Positions 1-6,853 of a stretch of 64,000 nucleotides of DNA are shown here, piece after piece (position 1 is the first letter of the stretch; each line of letters opens with the position of its first letter). Made by a program: the position numbers and the translations under genes. The notes under the pieces were generated by a model. The model was not told the DNA's origin. It saw only the letters and a program-made list of their open reading frames with translations, and did not search any database. Source of the stretch: Winogradskyella sp. J14-2 (GTDB taxonomy: Bacteria; Bacteroidota; Bacteroidia; Flavobacteriales; Flavobacteriaceae); NCBI RefSeq assembly GCF_001971725.1, contig NZ_CP019388.1:248001-312000 (forward strand). Reading direction: 5' to 3'.

Positions 1-1280
1 TTAAGCCAATTAGAGATTACGACCAGTACGTTAACAAAACTATGGAATTTAAAGTTGTTAAGATCAACCACGAATTTAAGAACATAGTAGTGTCTCATAA
101 AGCACTTATTGAAGCTGATATTGAGGAGCAAAAGAAAGAAATCATTGGCCAGTTAGAAAAAGGACAAGTATTAGAAGGTGTTGTTAAAAACATTACGTCT
201 TACGGTGTGTTTATCGATTTAGGTGGTGTAGATGGTTTAATTCACATTACAGATTTATCATGGTCTCGTATCAACCATCCAAATGAGATTGTTGAGTTAG
301 ATCAGAAGTTAAATGTTGTAATTCTTGATTTTGATGAAAACAAATCTAGAATTCAATTGGGTCTAAAGCAATTATCTAAGCATCCATGGGAAGCTTTAGG
401 TGAAGATCTTAAAGTTGGTGACAAAGTAAAAGGTAAAGTAGTAGTTATTGCTGATTACGGTGCTTTTGTAGAAGTTGCTGATGGAGTTGAAGGTTTAGTT
501 CACGTTAGTGAAATGTCGTGGTCTACGCACTTACGTTCTGCTCAAGATTTTGTTTCAGTAGGAGACGAAATCGAAGCGCAAGTATTAACTTTAGACAGAG
601 AAGATCGTAAAATGTCCCTTGGTATTAAGCAATTAACACCAGATCCATGGACAGATATTACATCAAAATACCCAGTAGGCTCTAGACACGTAGGTATTGT
701 TCGTAACTTTACAAACTTTGGAGTATTTGTTGAGTTAGAAGAAGGTATTGATGGATTAATTTACATCTCAGATTTATCTTGGACTAAGAAGATTAAGCAT
801 CCATCAGAATTCTGTAACGTTGGAGATAAACTAGACGTTGTAGTTTTAGAACTAGATGTAGAAGGACGTAAATTATCTTTAGGACATAAACAAACAGAAG
901 AAAACCCTTGGGATAAATACGAAACTGAGTTTGCTGTTGGTACGTCTCATACTGCTGCTATTACTGAGATAGTAGATAAAGGCGCTACAATAGAATTTAA
1001 CGAAGATATCGTTGCTTTTGTGCCTGCACGTCACTTAGAGAAAGAAGATGGTTCTAAACTTAAGAAAGGTGAAGAAGCAGAATTCAAAATCATTGAGTTC
1101 AATAAAGAGTTTAAACGTGTTGTAGCATCTCATACTGCAGTATTTAGAGAAGAAGAAGCTAAAATCGTAAAGCAAGCTGTTAAGAAAGCAGAAGCACAAG
1201 CGGCAGAGGCTAAACCTACTTTAGGTGATGCAAACGATGCGTTACAAGCACTTAAAGATAAAATGGACGGAAAGAAGTAA
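1..1280 (+). CDS. rpsA: 30S ribosomal protein S1, 5' end outside window
   Basis: S1 binds mRNA on the small ribosomal subunit and helps recruit leaders with weak Shine-Dalgarno sequences, which fits the Bacteroidota. The reading frame is open back to position 3 and reads KPIRDYDQYVNKT before the first Met at 42, so that Met is internal and the gene starts upstream of the window. Four complete S1 (OB-fold) domains follow the end of another. Three carry the typical VFID/AFVE core with a following DGLIHI-like strand and LGxKQ ending. The fourth is degenerate (KGATIEF, IVAFVPARH). The C-terminal tail is Ala/Lys-rich. A clear terminator follows the stop. Confidence 0.95.
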   Translation, partial: KPIRDYDQYVNKTMEFKVVKINHEFKNIVVSHKALIEADIEEQKKEIIGQLEKGQVLEGVVKNITSYGVFIDLGGVDGLIHITDLSWSRINHPNEIVELDQKLNVVILDFDENKSRIQLGLKQLSKHPWEALGEDLKVGDKVKGKVVVIADYGAFVEVADGVEGLVHVSEMSWSTHLRSAQDFVSVGDEIEAQVLTLDREDRKMSLGIKQLTPDPWTDITSKYPVGSRHVGIVRNFTNFGVFVELEEGIDGLIYISDLSWTKKIKHPSEFCNVGDKLDVVVLELDVEGRKLSLGHKQTEENPWDKYETEFAVGTSHTAAITEIVDKGATIEFNEDIVAFVPARHLEKEDGSKLKKGEEAEFKIIEFNKEFKRVVASHTAVFREEEAKIVKQAVKKAEAQAAEAKPTLGDANDALQALKDKMDGKK

Positions 1281-1301
1281 TGTATTCTTTGAATATATTT
1301 T

Positions 1302-1332
1302 AAAGCCTCTCAATTTTTGAGAGGCTTTTTTT
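1302..1332 (+). terminator. Rho-independent terminator of rpsA
   Basis: An inverted repeat AAAGCCTCTC/GAGAGGCTTT with a short AT loop is followed by a run of T. It lies 22 bases after the rpsA stop. Confidence 0.9.
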
Positions 1333-1348
1333 ATGGTATATCTTAAAT

Positions 1349-1378
1349 TTGAAACTCTAAGAAATTAGCTTAACTTTG
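1349..1378 (+). promoter_or_regulatory. Bacteroidota promoter for the pyrR operon
   Basis: TTG at 1349-1351 and TAACTTTG at 1371-1378 are separated by 19 bases, a full match to the Bacteroidota consensus TTG-N19-TAnnTTTG. It lies 25 bases upstream of the pyrR ATG, so the leader is short and leaves little room for a PyrR-type attenuator. Confidence 0.7.
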
Positions 1379-1403
1379 CCAATCAATAACGTTTGCATAA
1401 TAC

Positions 1404-1943
1404 ATGAGTCAAAAAATATTACTCAATTCTAAAGAAGTCAATATTATACTGCACAGATTGGCTTGCCAACTTATTGAAAACCATGATGATTTTTCGGAAA
1501 CCGTCTTAATAGGTATACAACCAAGGGGTAAATTTTTAGCTGACCGTTTAGCGCAAATGCTAATAGAAGACTACAACATCAAAGCTATTAAATTAGGACA
1601 TTTAGATATTACTTTTTTTAGGGACGACTTTAGGCGAGGCGAAAAACCTCTAGAGGCCAACACTACAGAAATTGATTTTATAGTCGAAAATAAAAATGTT
1701 GTTTTTATAGACGATGTATTATATACAGGTCGTAGCATAAGATCTGCACTTACTGCGATTCAATCTTTTGGTAGACCAAACAATATAGAATTACTGACCT
1801 TAATAGATAGGCGATTTAGTAGACATTTGCCAATTCAACCCAACTACAAAGGACGACAAGTAGATGCTATAGATAACCAGAAAGTTAAAGTAAACTGGAT
1901 TGAAAATGGAGGAGAAGATGCAGTGTATTTAATTGATAAATAG
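1404..1943 (+). CDS. pyrR: PyrR-type phosphoribosyltransferase (pyr operon regulator / uracil PRTase)
   Basis: This type I phosphoribosyltransferase has the 179-residue size usual for PyrR. The PRPP-binding loop reads VVFIDDVLYTGRS at residues 99-111, and PRG at 40-42 is the second family motif. PyrR proteins bind pyr mRNA in Bacillus and also convert uracil plus PRPP to UMP. The gene is followed after 14 bases by pyrB, the usual linkage, so pyrimidine salvage or regulation is the natural role. No anti-terminator hairpin is visible in the short leader, so RNA-binding regulation here is uncertain while PRTase activity is likely. Confidence 0.9.
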   Translation: MSQKILLNSKEVNIILHRLACQLIENHDDFSETVLIGIQPRGKFLADRLAQMLIEDYNIKAIKLGHLDITFFRDDFRRGEKPLEANTTEIDFIVENKNVVFIDDVLYTGRSIRSALTAIQSFGRPNNIELLTLIDRRFSRHLPIQPNYKGRQVDAIDNQKVKVNWIENGGEDAVYLIDK

Positions 1944-1957
1944 AAAATTAACTAGCA

Positions 1958-2887
1958 ATGAGTGAACTAAGTGTTAAACACTTATTAGGAATAAAATATC
2001 TTACAAAAAAAGATATAGATTTAATTTTTGAAACTGCTGATCAGTTTAAGGAGGTTATTAATAGACCGATTAAAAAAGTTCCTTCACTAAGAGATATTAC
2101 AATTGCTAATTTATTTTTTGAAAATTCTACACGTACCAAGTTATCGTTTGAGCTTGCAGAAAAACGTCTTTCGGCTGACGTCATAAATTTTTCGGCTTCA
2201 CAATCTTCAGTAAAAAAAGGCGAAACCTTAATAGACACAGTTAATAACATCCTTTCCATGAAAGTAGATATGGTAGTAATGCGCCATCCTAATCCTGGTG
2301 CAGGTGTATTTTTATCTAAGCATGTTAACGCAAGTATCATCAATGCAGGAGATGGTGCACATGAGCACCCTACACAAGCCTTATTAGACTCATATTCAAT
2401 AAGAGAAAGGTTAGGAGCTGTAGAAGGCAAAAACGTTGTCATTGTTGGTGATATTTTGCATAGCAGAGTAGCACTTTCTAATATTTATGCATTGCAATTA
2501 CAAGGTGCTAATGTTATGGTTTGTGGTCCTAAGACCTTATTGCCAAAATATATCAAAGATCTTGGTGTTAAAGTTGAAACTAACTTAAGAAAGGCTTTAG
2601 AGTGGTGCGATGTTGCTAATATGTTGCGTGTACAGAACGAACGTATGGATATTAGTTATTTTCCAACAACACGAGAGTATACCCAACAGTTTGGTGTTAC
2701 TAAAGAATTGTTGGATAGTCTAAAAAAAGAAATTGTAATAATGCATCCAGGACCAATAAACAGAGGTGTTGAAATTACCAGCGATGTTGCAGATTCTAAT
2801 CAAGCAATAATACTAGATCAGGTTGAGAATGGTGTTGCTGTAAGAATGGCAGTAATTTATTTGTTAGCTTCTAAAATAAAACAATAA
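1958..2887 (+). CDS. pyrB: aspartate carbamoyltransferase catalytic subunit
   Basis: It joins carbamoyl phosphate and aspartate to N-carbamoyl-aspartate, the committed step of UMP synthesis. The carbamoyl-phosphate loop STRT is at residues 57-60 (FFENSTRTKLSFE). HPTQ in HEHPTQALLDSY and the C-terminal MHPGPINRGVEI motif are intact. The length of 309 residues is normal for the catalytic chain. No pyrI regulatory chain is adjacent, and the gene instead continues into a small protein and rnz with gaps of 3 and 1 bases, so the four genes are probably one transcript. Confidence 0.96.
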   Translation: MSELSVKHLLGIKYLTKKDIDLIFETADQFKEVINRPIKKVPSLRDITIANLFFENSTRTKLSFELAEKRLSADVINFSASQSSVKKGETLIDTVNNILSMKVDMVVMRHPNPGAGVFLSKHVNASIINAGDGAHEHPTQALLDSYSIRERLGAVEGKNVVIVGDILHSRVALSNIYALQLQGANVMVCGPKTLLPKYIKDLGVKVETNLRKALEWCDVANMLRVQNERMDISYFPTTREYTQQFGVTKELLDSLKKEIVIMHPGPINRGVEITSDVADSNQAIILDQVENGVAVRMAVIYLLASKIKQ

Positions 2888-2890
2888 GTT

Positions 2891-3223
2891 ATGATCGTAG
2901 ACAGAGACGGCAATGTTACAATTATTACTCAAGAAAAAGCTTCGGTAAAAACCTTGGTAAACAATATTGAACAGGCTTACGATAAGTATAAAAATTACCA
3001 TATAATAGTTAATCTATCAAGCTTAGATAAGTTGAGCTTAGAAGATATTATCGAATTTTTACGTCTCAGCAATAATCATAGAGGAGACAAAAAGTCCTTT
3101 GTTATAGTCTCAGAAAAAGTTGATTTAGATCAAATGCCAGATGAAATTGTCATTGTACCGACCATTCATGAAGCTTATGATATCATTGAAATGGAAGATA
3201 TTGAACGCGATTTAGGGTTTTAG
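2891..3223 (+). CDS. small STAS-like protein of the rnz operon
   Basis: This 110-residue protein sits between pyrB (3 bases) and rnz (1 base). Its beta-alpha pattern (VTIIT, then YHIIVNLSSLDKLSLEDIIEFL, then KSFVIVSE, then IVIVPTIHEAYDIIEMEDIERD) resembles an anti-sigma-antagonist (STAS) fold: a central strand ending in N-L-S-S-L and a terminal EAxDIIEMEDIERDLG helix. It has none of the metal-binding His motifs of RNase Z despite its position. Function is unknown. The STAS reading rests on strand/helix pattern only. Confidence 0.8.
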   Translation: MIVDRDGNVTIITQEKASVKTLVNNIEQAYDKYKNYHIIVNLSSLDKLSLEDIIEFLRLSNNHRGDKKSFVIVSEKVDLDQMPDEIVIVPTIHEAYDIIEMEDIERDLGF

Positions 3224-3224
3224 T

Positions 3225-4130
3225 ATGAAACTTACTATTCTCGGTTGCCATAGCGCAACACCACGCACCAATACCAACCCAACATCTCAGATCTTAGAGA
3301 TTAAAAACCACATGTTTCTCATTGATTGTGGTGAAGGCACTCAGGTAGAATTGCGCCGAAATAAGATTAAGTTCTCAAGAATTAAACATATCTTCATTTC
3401 ACATCTGCACGGCGATCATTATTTTGGATTAATAGGGCTGGTAAGTACATTTCGTTTGTTAACTCGAGAAACAGAACTTCACATATATGGCCCAAAGGGT
3501 ATTAAGGAGATTATAACGCTTCAACTCAAGCTCTCAGACTCATGGACAAATTTTCCGTTAATCTTTCACGAGTTAACGTCAAAAGAGTCTGAATTGATTT
3601 TTGAAGATGATAAGGTAGAAGTCTATACAGTTCCATTAAAACATCGTATTTATACTAACGGTTTTTTGTTTAAAGAGAAGCAGAATGAACGTAAGTTAGA
3701 TATTAATGCAGCCAGAGATGCAAATATTAATAAAGCTTATTATAGAAAACTAAAGCAAGGTGCTAACGTGGTTAATGAAGACGGTATAACAATAGATAAT
3801 GCCGTTGTAACAAAAGACCCTATTCCACCAAAAAGTTATGCGTATTGCAGCGATACAGTGTATAACGAAGATATTATTCCTATAATAAAAAATACGACAA
3901 TACTCTATCACGAGTCCACGTTTTTAGATAAAAATGAGAGTCTATGTAAACGAACTAGGCACAGTACCGCAAGACAAGCTGCGATCATTGCAAAAAAATC
4001 GAACGTAGAGACGTTAATCCTCGGGCATTTCTCAACCCGATACAATGGTTATGACGACTTTAAAACTGAAGCAAAAGAAGAATTTGAAAATGTTCTTTTG
4101 GCGCAAGACGGATTATCTTTTAAGTTTTAA
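3225..4130 (+). CDS. rnz: ribonuclease Z (tRNA 3' endonuclease)
   Basis: It cleaves 3' trailers from tRNA precursors with a two-zinc metallo-beta-lactamase fold. The signature HLHGDH is at residues 60-65, preceded by the first-strand motif LGCHSATPRTNTNPTSQ. The C-terminal LGHFSTRY motif is present. At 301 residues it is the usual short (ElaC-like) form. It overlaps the convergent gene downstream by 4 bases. Confidence 0.95.
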   Translation: MKLTILGCHSATPRTNTNPTSQILEIKNHMFLIDCGEGTQVELRRNKIKFSRIKHIFISHLHGDHYFGLIGLVSTFRLLTRETELHIYGPKGIKEIITLQLKLSDSWTNFPLIFHELTSKESELIFEDDKVEVYTVPLKHRIYTNGFLFKEKQNERKLDINAARDANINKAYYRKLKQGANVVNEDGITIDNAVVTKDPIPPKSYAYCSDTVYNEDIIPIIKNTTILYHESTFLDKNESLCKRTRHSTARQAAIIAKKSNVETLILGHFSTRYNGYDDFKTEAKEEFENVLLAQDGLSFKF

Positions 4131-4540
4131 TTAAATTCTTTTAAATACTGTACCCAATTGATGGCTTCACCTAAGCTATGCGCTCTCTTTAAAGGGATTT
4201 TAGCCATTTGTTTTTCAATATTGGCATTCATATACGAAGAATCCCTGTAGGTTACTATCGATGCAGCAACTAAAATACTATCATCTTTATCAAAATAAGA
4301 CCAAAGCACTGGATCAATAGAATAAGAATTTACTCTGTTAGCAATGTAAGCTAATGCTTTATGATTTCCGTAGTGATCACGTAAAGCGTCTAAGAGTGAA
4401 TTAAGCTTATCCCAATTAAAATGCTCTCCTTCATTTACTTCTATAATAAAAAAATCATCTAGTAAGTAATAATTAGCAAACTTTGCCACCACTTTATCGT
4501 AGCGTAGAGCTTTTGAAAAATCAGAATCTTCAAAGTACAT
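4127..4540 (-). CDS. conserved protein with STAS/SpoIIAA-like fold
   Basis: This 137-residue protein has no signal peptide. A beta strand YYLLDDFFIIEVNEGEHFNWDKLNSLLDALRDHYG leads into KALAYIANRVNSYSIDPVLW, then a strand SILVAASIVTYRD and a final helix, an alternation reminiscent of SpoIIAA/SEC14-like domains of Bacteroidota. It is divergent from pdxH with overlapping promoters and convergent with rnz. A second STAS-like small protein two genes away is a curious coincidence. No function can be assigned. Confidence 0.78.
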   Translation of the reverse strand: MYFEDSDFSKALRYDKVVAKFANYYLLDDFFIIEVNEGEHFNWDKLNSLLDALRDHYGNHKALAYIANRVNSYSIDPVLWSYFDKDDSILVAASIVTYRDSSYMNANIEKQMAKIPLKRAHSLGEAINWVQYLKEFN

Positions 4541-4569
4541 GTTAGGGTTGTTATATAATTAAGGGTAGC

Positions 4570-4598
4570 CAAAACTACACTTTTTTTGATAGAAACAA
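4570..4598 (-). promoter_or_regulatory. Bacteroidota promoter for the minus-strand STAS-like gene
   Basis: On the minus strand TTG (4598-4596) and TAGTTTTG (4577-4570) are 18 bases apart, matching TTG-N18-TAnnTTTG. It is 30 bases upstream of the ATG at 4540 and interleaves with the pdxH promoter. Confidence 0.6.
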
Positions 4599-4616
4599 AA
4601 TATTGATTTAACTTCG
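4586..4616 (+). promoter_or_regulatory. Bacteroidota promoter for pdxH
   Basis: TTG at 4586-4588 and TAACTTCG at 4609-4616, with a 20-base spacer, match the consensus except for one base. The -7 element ends 7 bases before the pdxH ATG, so the message would be nearly leaderless. Confidence 0.5.
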
Positions 4617-4623
4617 TGCAACT

Positions 4624-5271
4624 ATGGAAAAAGACTTAAGTAATTATAGAAAATCATACGAAAAAGGGGAGCTGCTATTAAATAACATTCCAGAAAACCC
4701 TATCGAGTTATTTAGAGATTGGTTTATTGAAGTTGATACACATTTTAATATTGAAGAAACCAATGCCATGACAATTTCAACTATTGGACTAGATGGTTTT
4801 CCTAAGAGTAGAGTAGTGCTTTTAAAAAAATATACACACGAAGGCTTCATTTTTTATACCAACTACAATAGTGAGAAAGGAAAAGCAATAGCAGCCAATG
4901 CCAATGTATGTCTTTCTTTTTTCTGGCACTCAGCAGAACGACAGGTTATTATTAAAGGTACAGCAGAGAAACTATCAGAAAATCTTAGTGATGGGTATTT
5001 TGAGTCGCGTCCTAGAGGTAGTCAATTAGGAGCAATAGCTTCTAACCAAAGTGAAATTGTTGAGAGTAGAGAAGTACTTGAAAAAAAATTAAAAGCGCTG
5101 GAACAAGAATATGATGGAAAAGAGATAGAACGACCAAAACATTGGGGAGGCTATATGGTAAGACCTGTTGAAATGGAATTTTGGCAAGGAAGGCCCAACA
5201 GATTACACGATAGAATACGTTACCAATTGCAAGAAGATTACAATTGGAAAATAGAACGTCTTTCACCTTGA
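4624..5271 (+). CDS. pdxH: pyridoxamine 5'-phosphate oxidase
   Basis: An FMN enzyme that oxidises PNP or PMP to the cofactor PLP. The 215-residue length is normal. The N-terminal region holds AMTISTIGLDGFPKSRVVLLK and FYTNYNSEKG (FMN phosphate contacts), and FFWHSAERQVIIKG lies in the middle. The C-terminal signature PVEMEFWQGRPNRLHDR and the terminal ERLSP, equivalent to the family RLAP end, are intact. It is apparently monocistronic, and no other PLP genes are close. Confidence 0.96.
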   Translation: MEKDLSNYRKSYEKGELLLNNIPENPIELFRDWFIEVDTHFNIEETNAMTISTIGLDGFPKSRVVLLKKYTHEGFIFYTNYNSEKGKAIAANANVCLSFFWHSAERQVIIKGTAEKLSENLSDGYFESRPRGSQLGAIASNQSEIVESREVLEKKLKALEQEYDGKEIERPKHWGGYMVRPVEMEFWQGRPNRLHDRIRYQLQEDYNWKIERLSP

Positions 5272-5302
5272 TTTTTTATCGTTTAAAAGTAATTATTACC
5301 GT

Positions 5303-5386
5303 TTAAGTCATCGATTTTTCTTACTGAAAGTGTATTTCGTCGATGTTTTGCATAAAAAATCGATTAAATACATGTTTTTTGTCGAT
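5303..5386. promoter_or_regulatory. cluster of TCGAT-centred motifs upstream of the CAP lipoprotein
   Basis: The 189-base gap between pdxH and the CAP gene contains four TCGAT pentamers (5311, 5340, 5360, 5382), most followed by a T-rich stretch, and two CGTTTAA words just before them. The spacing of 20-29 bases is not strictly periodic. It could be a multi-site operator, or chance in AT-rich DNA. Confidence 0.3.
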
Positions 5387-5460
5387 TTTAACTTTTATTT
5401 AACATTTAGACCTAAGTAGGCTATTAAATTAGTAATCCCAAACCTAAATTTAACCTACTT

Positions 5461-5958
5461 ATGAAAGCTAAAAAGCTATTGCCATTATTGGCTATCGTTG
5501 CCCTCTTAGGCTTTACATCTTGTTCTACAGATAGTGCTGCCGAAGATAAAATCAATGCTATTGAAGTACCTCTAGCACCTCAGGCTAAACAAATTGAAAT
5601 CGAAATTATGGAGCTTATCAATGCTCATAGAATCAATCAAGGCCTAAACCCATTACACTATCATAGCACAGTAAAAGCTGTTGCTTATACACATACCGAT
5701 TATATGATAGAAGTAGACAACGTATCTCATGATAATTTCTTTCAAAGAAAACAAAGTCTACAAGTTAATGCTAATGCTAATATAGTATCAGAAAACGTGG
5801 CTTACGGATTTAGTTCTGCTGAGTCTGTGGTTAATGCATGGTTAAATAGCCCAAGCCATAAAGAAAATATAGAAGGTAATTTTACAGATTTTGATATCTC
5901 TGCCGAAAAAAATAATGAAGGCAAATGGTACTTTACTAATATCTTCATTAAGCGCTAG
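5461..5958 (+). CDS. CAP/SCP-domain lipoprotein
   Basis: A secreted lipoprotein with signal peptide MKAKKLLPLLAIVALLGFTSC and lipobox Cys21. The rest is one CAP (cysteine-rich secretory protein / PR-1) domain of about 130 residues. It starts at MELINAHRINQGLNPLHYH and contains the cavity motifs HTDYM, VSHDNFF, SENVAYG, and WLNSPSHKENI with the second His. The closing strand is YFTNIFIKR. Bacterial CAP proteins are extracytoplasmic and mostly of unknown activity. It is a single gene with a terminator behind it. Confidence 0.9.
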   Translation: MKAKKLLPLLAIVALLGFTSCSTDSAAEDKINAIEVPLAPQAKQIEIEIMELINAHRINQGLNPLHYHSTVKAVAYTHTDYMIEVDNVSHDNFFQRKQSLQVNANANIVSENVAYGFSSAESVVNAWLNSPSHKENIEGNFTDFDISAEKNNEGKWYFTNIFIKR

Positions 5959-5990
5959 ACCGCAATAAAAGTTGATTAATAGCCCCTAAG

Positions 5991-6017
5991 AGCCATGACA
6001 ATAGTTATGGCTTTTTT
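5991..6017 (+). terminator. Rho-independent terminator of the CAP gene
   Basis: AGCCATGAC/GTTATGGCT forms a 9-bp stem with one G-U pair and a 5-base loop, followed by six T. It ends inside the 3' end of the convergent PhyH gene. Confidence 0.75.
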
Positions 6018-6726
6018 AGTTGACTAATGTTTGGTATTCTAAACACTCAAGAGGTTCATGTAATGTAGAATCATTAAATTCTAAATGGATAACTCTTCGT
6101 CTTTTTTTGTTAGTGGTCTTATTGGAAGCATGGAGCAGAAGAGGTTTCATTAACATTATATCTCCCTTGTTCAACTCACATATTCTCTCATCTTTTATAT
6201 TGAAATTTTCAGATTCTAGTCTAATAACTCCCTTTAGGTGTGATTTGGGTATCACTCTTAACGCACCATTCTCCTTAGTAGTATCATCTAAGTGTATTCT
6301 TACTGTAATTGTACTTTCTAAAATATTTAAAGGTGGTTGAACACCATATTGACCATTTTTAAATGTCCAATTCTTATAACCTTCTGTTACGTATTTTTTA
6401 TCTACGGCAATACTTAAATCTTGATGATAGGATACAAACCAATTTGAAAGCGGTGGTTTGTCGAAGTAAATAGCCTTTGTTAAGAAATAGTTGGATGAAA
6501 ATAAATTATTCAAAACTATTTTAAGCTTATTATTAAATACAATATCCTTTATTTCAGGTTTATAGTTGATTAACTGCCTTATAGCATATAAACTATTTGT
6601 GTTAATTGTATTCTTATTATCTGTTTTATGATTTTGAATACTATCTATAATGGAACTTATTTCATCATTAGAGTAAATATCCCTAATTATTGAATAACCT
6701 TGGCTCTTAAAATCTAATTCTTTCAT
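6016..6726 (-). CDS. phytanoyl-CoA dioxygenase (PhyH) family Fe(II)/2-oxoglutarate oxygenase
   Basis: The jelly-roll iron site is visible: His101-x-Asp103 in SYHQDLSIAV, distal His199 in MKPLLLHASN, and an Arg cluster after it (KKRRR) that would bind 2-oxoglutarate. The stretch VRIHLDDTTKENGALRVIPKSHLKGV at 142-167 is the typical PhyH middle region. At 236 residues it is slightly shorter than many homologues. The substrate cannot be inferred. It stands alone between a lipoprotein and the OmpA gene, and its coding region is more AT-rich than its neighbours, so recent acquisition is possible. Confidence 0.85.
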   Translation of the reverse strand: MKELDFKSQGYSIIRDIYSNDEISSIIDSIQNHKTDNKNTINTNSLYAIRQLINYKPEIKDIVFNNKLKIVLNNLFSSNYFLTKAIYFDKPPLSNWFVSYHQDLSIAVDKKYVTEGYKNWTFKNGQYGVQPPLNILESTITVRIHLDDTTKENGALRVIPKSHLKGVIRLESENFNIKDERICELNKGDIMLMKPLLLHASNKTTNKKRRRVIHLEFNDSTLHEPLECLEYQTLVN

Positions 6727-6798
6727 GTTTAAATCAATATTATAAAAATACTACTTGAGTTTAATCTCATTATATAATTAAGATTAATTTAATAGCAA

Positions 6799-6830
6799 TA
6801 AAAAAAGCAAGCCCAAATAAGCTTGCTTTT
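6799..6830 (-). terminator. terminator of the adhesin/SprF/OmpA operon
   Basis: AAAAGCAAGC/GCTTGCTTTT is a perfect 10-bp inverted repeat with an 8-base loop. On the minus strand it is followed by a T run. It lies 24 bases after the OmpA-gene stop, marking the end of the three-gene unit. Confidence 0.85.
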
Positions 6831-6853
6831 TAGTTATAATTTTGAGGGTAAAA

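Noticed and set aside
1404-1943. PyrR attenuator in the pyr leader
   Set aside because: The promoter lies only about 25 bases upstream of the ATG, leaving no space for antiterminator and terminator hairpins.
4644-5266. Minus-strand frames over pdxH
   Set aside because: Shadows of pdxH with no domain or start context.
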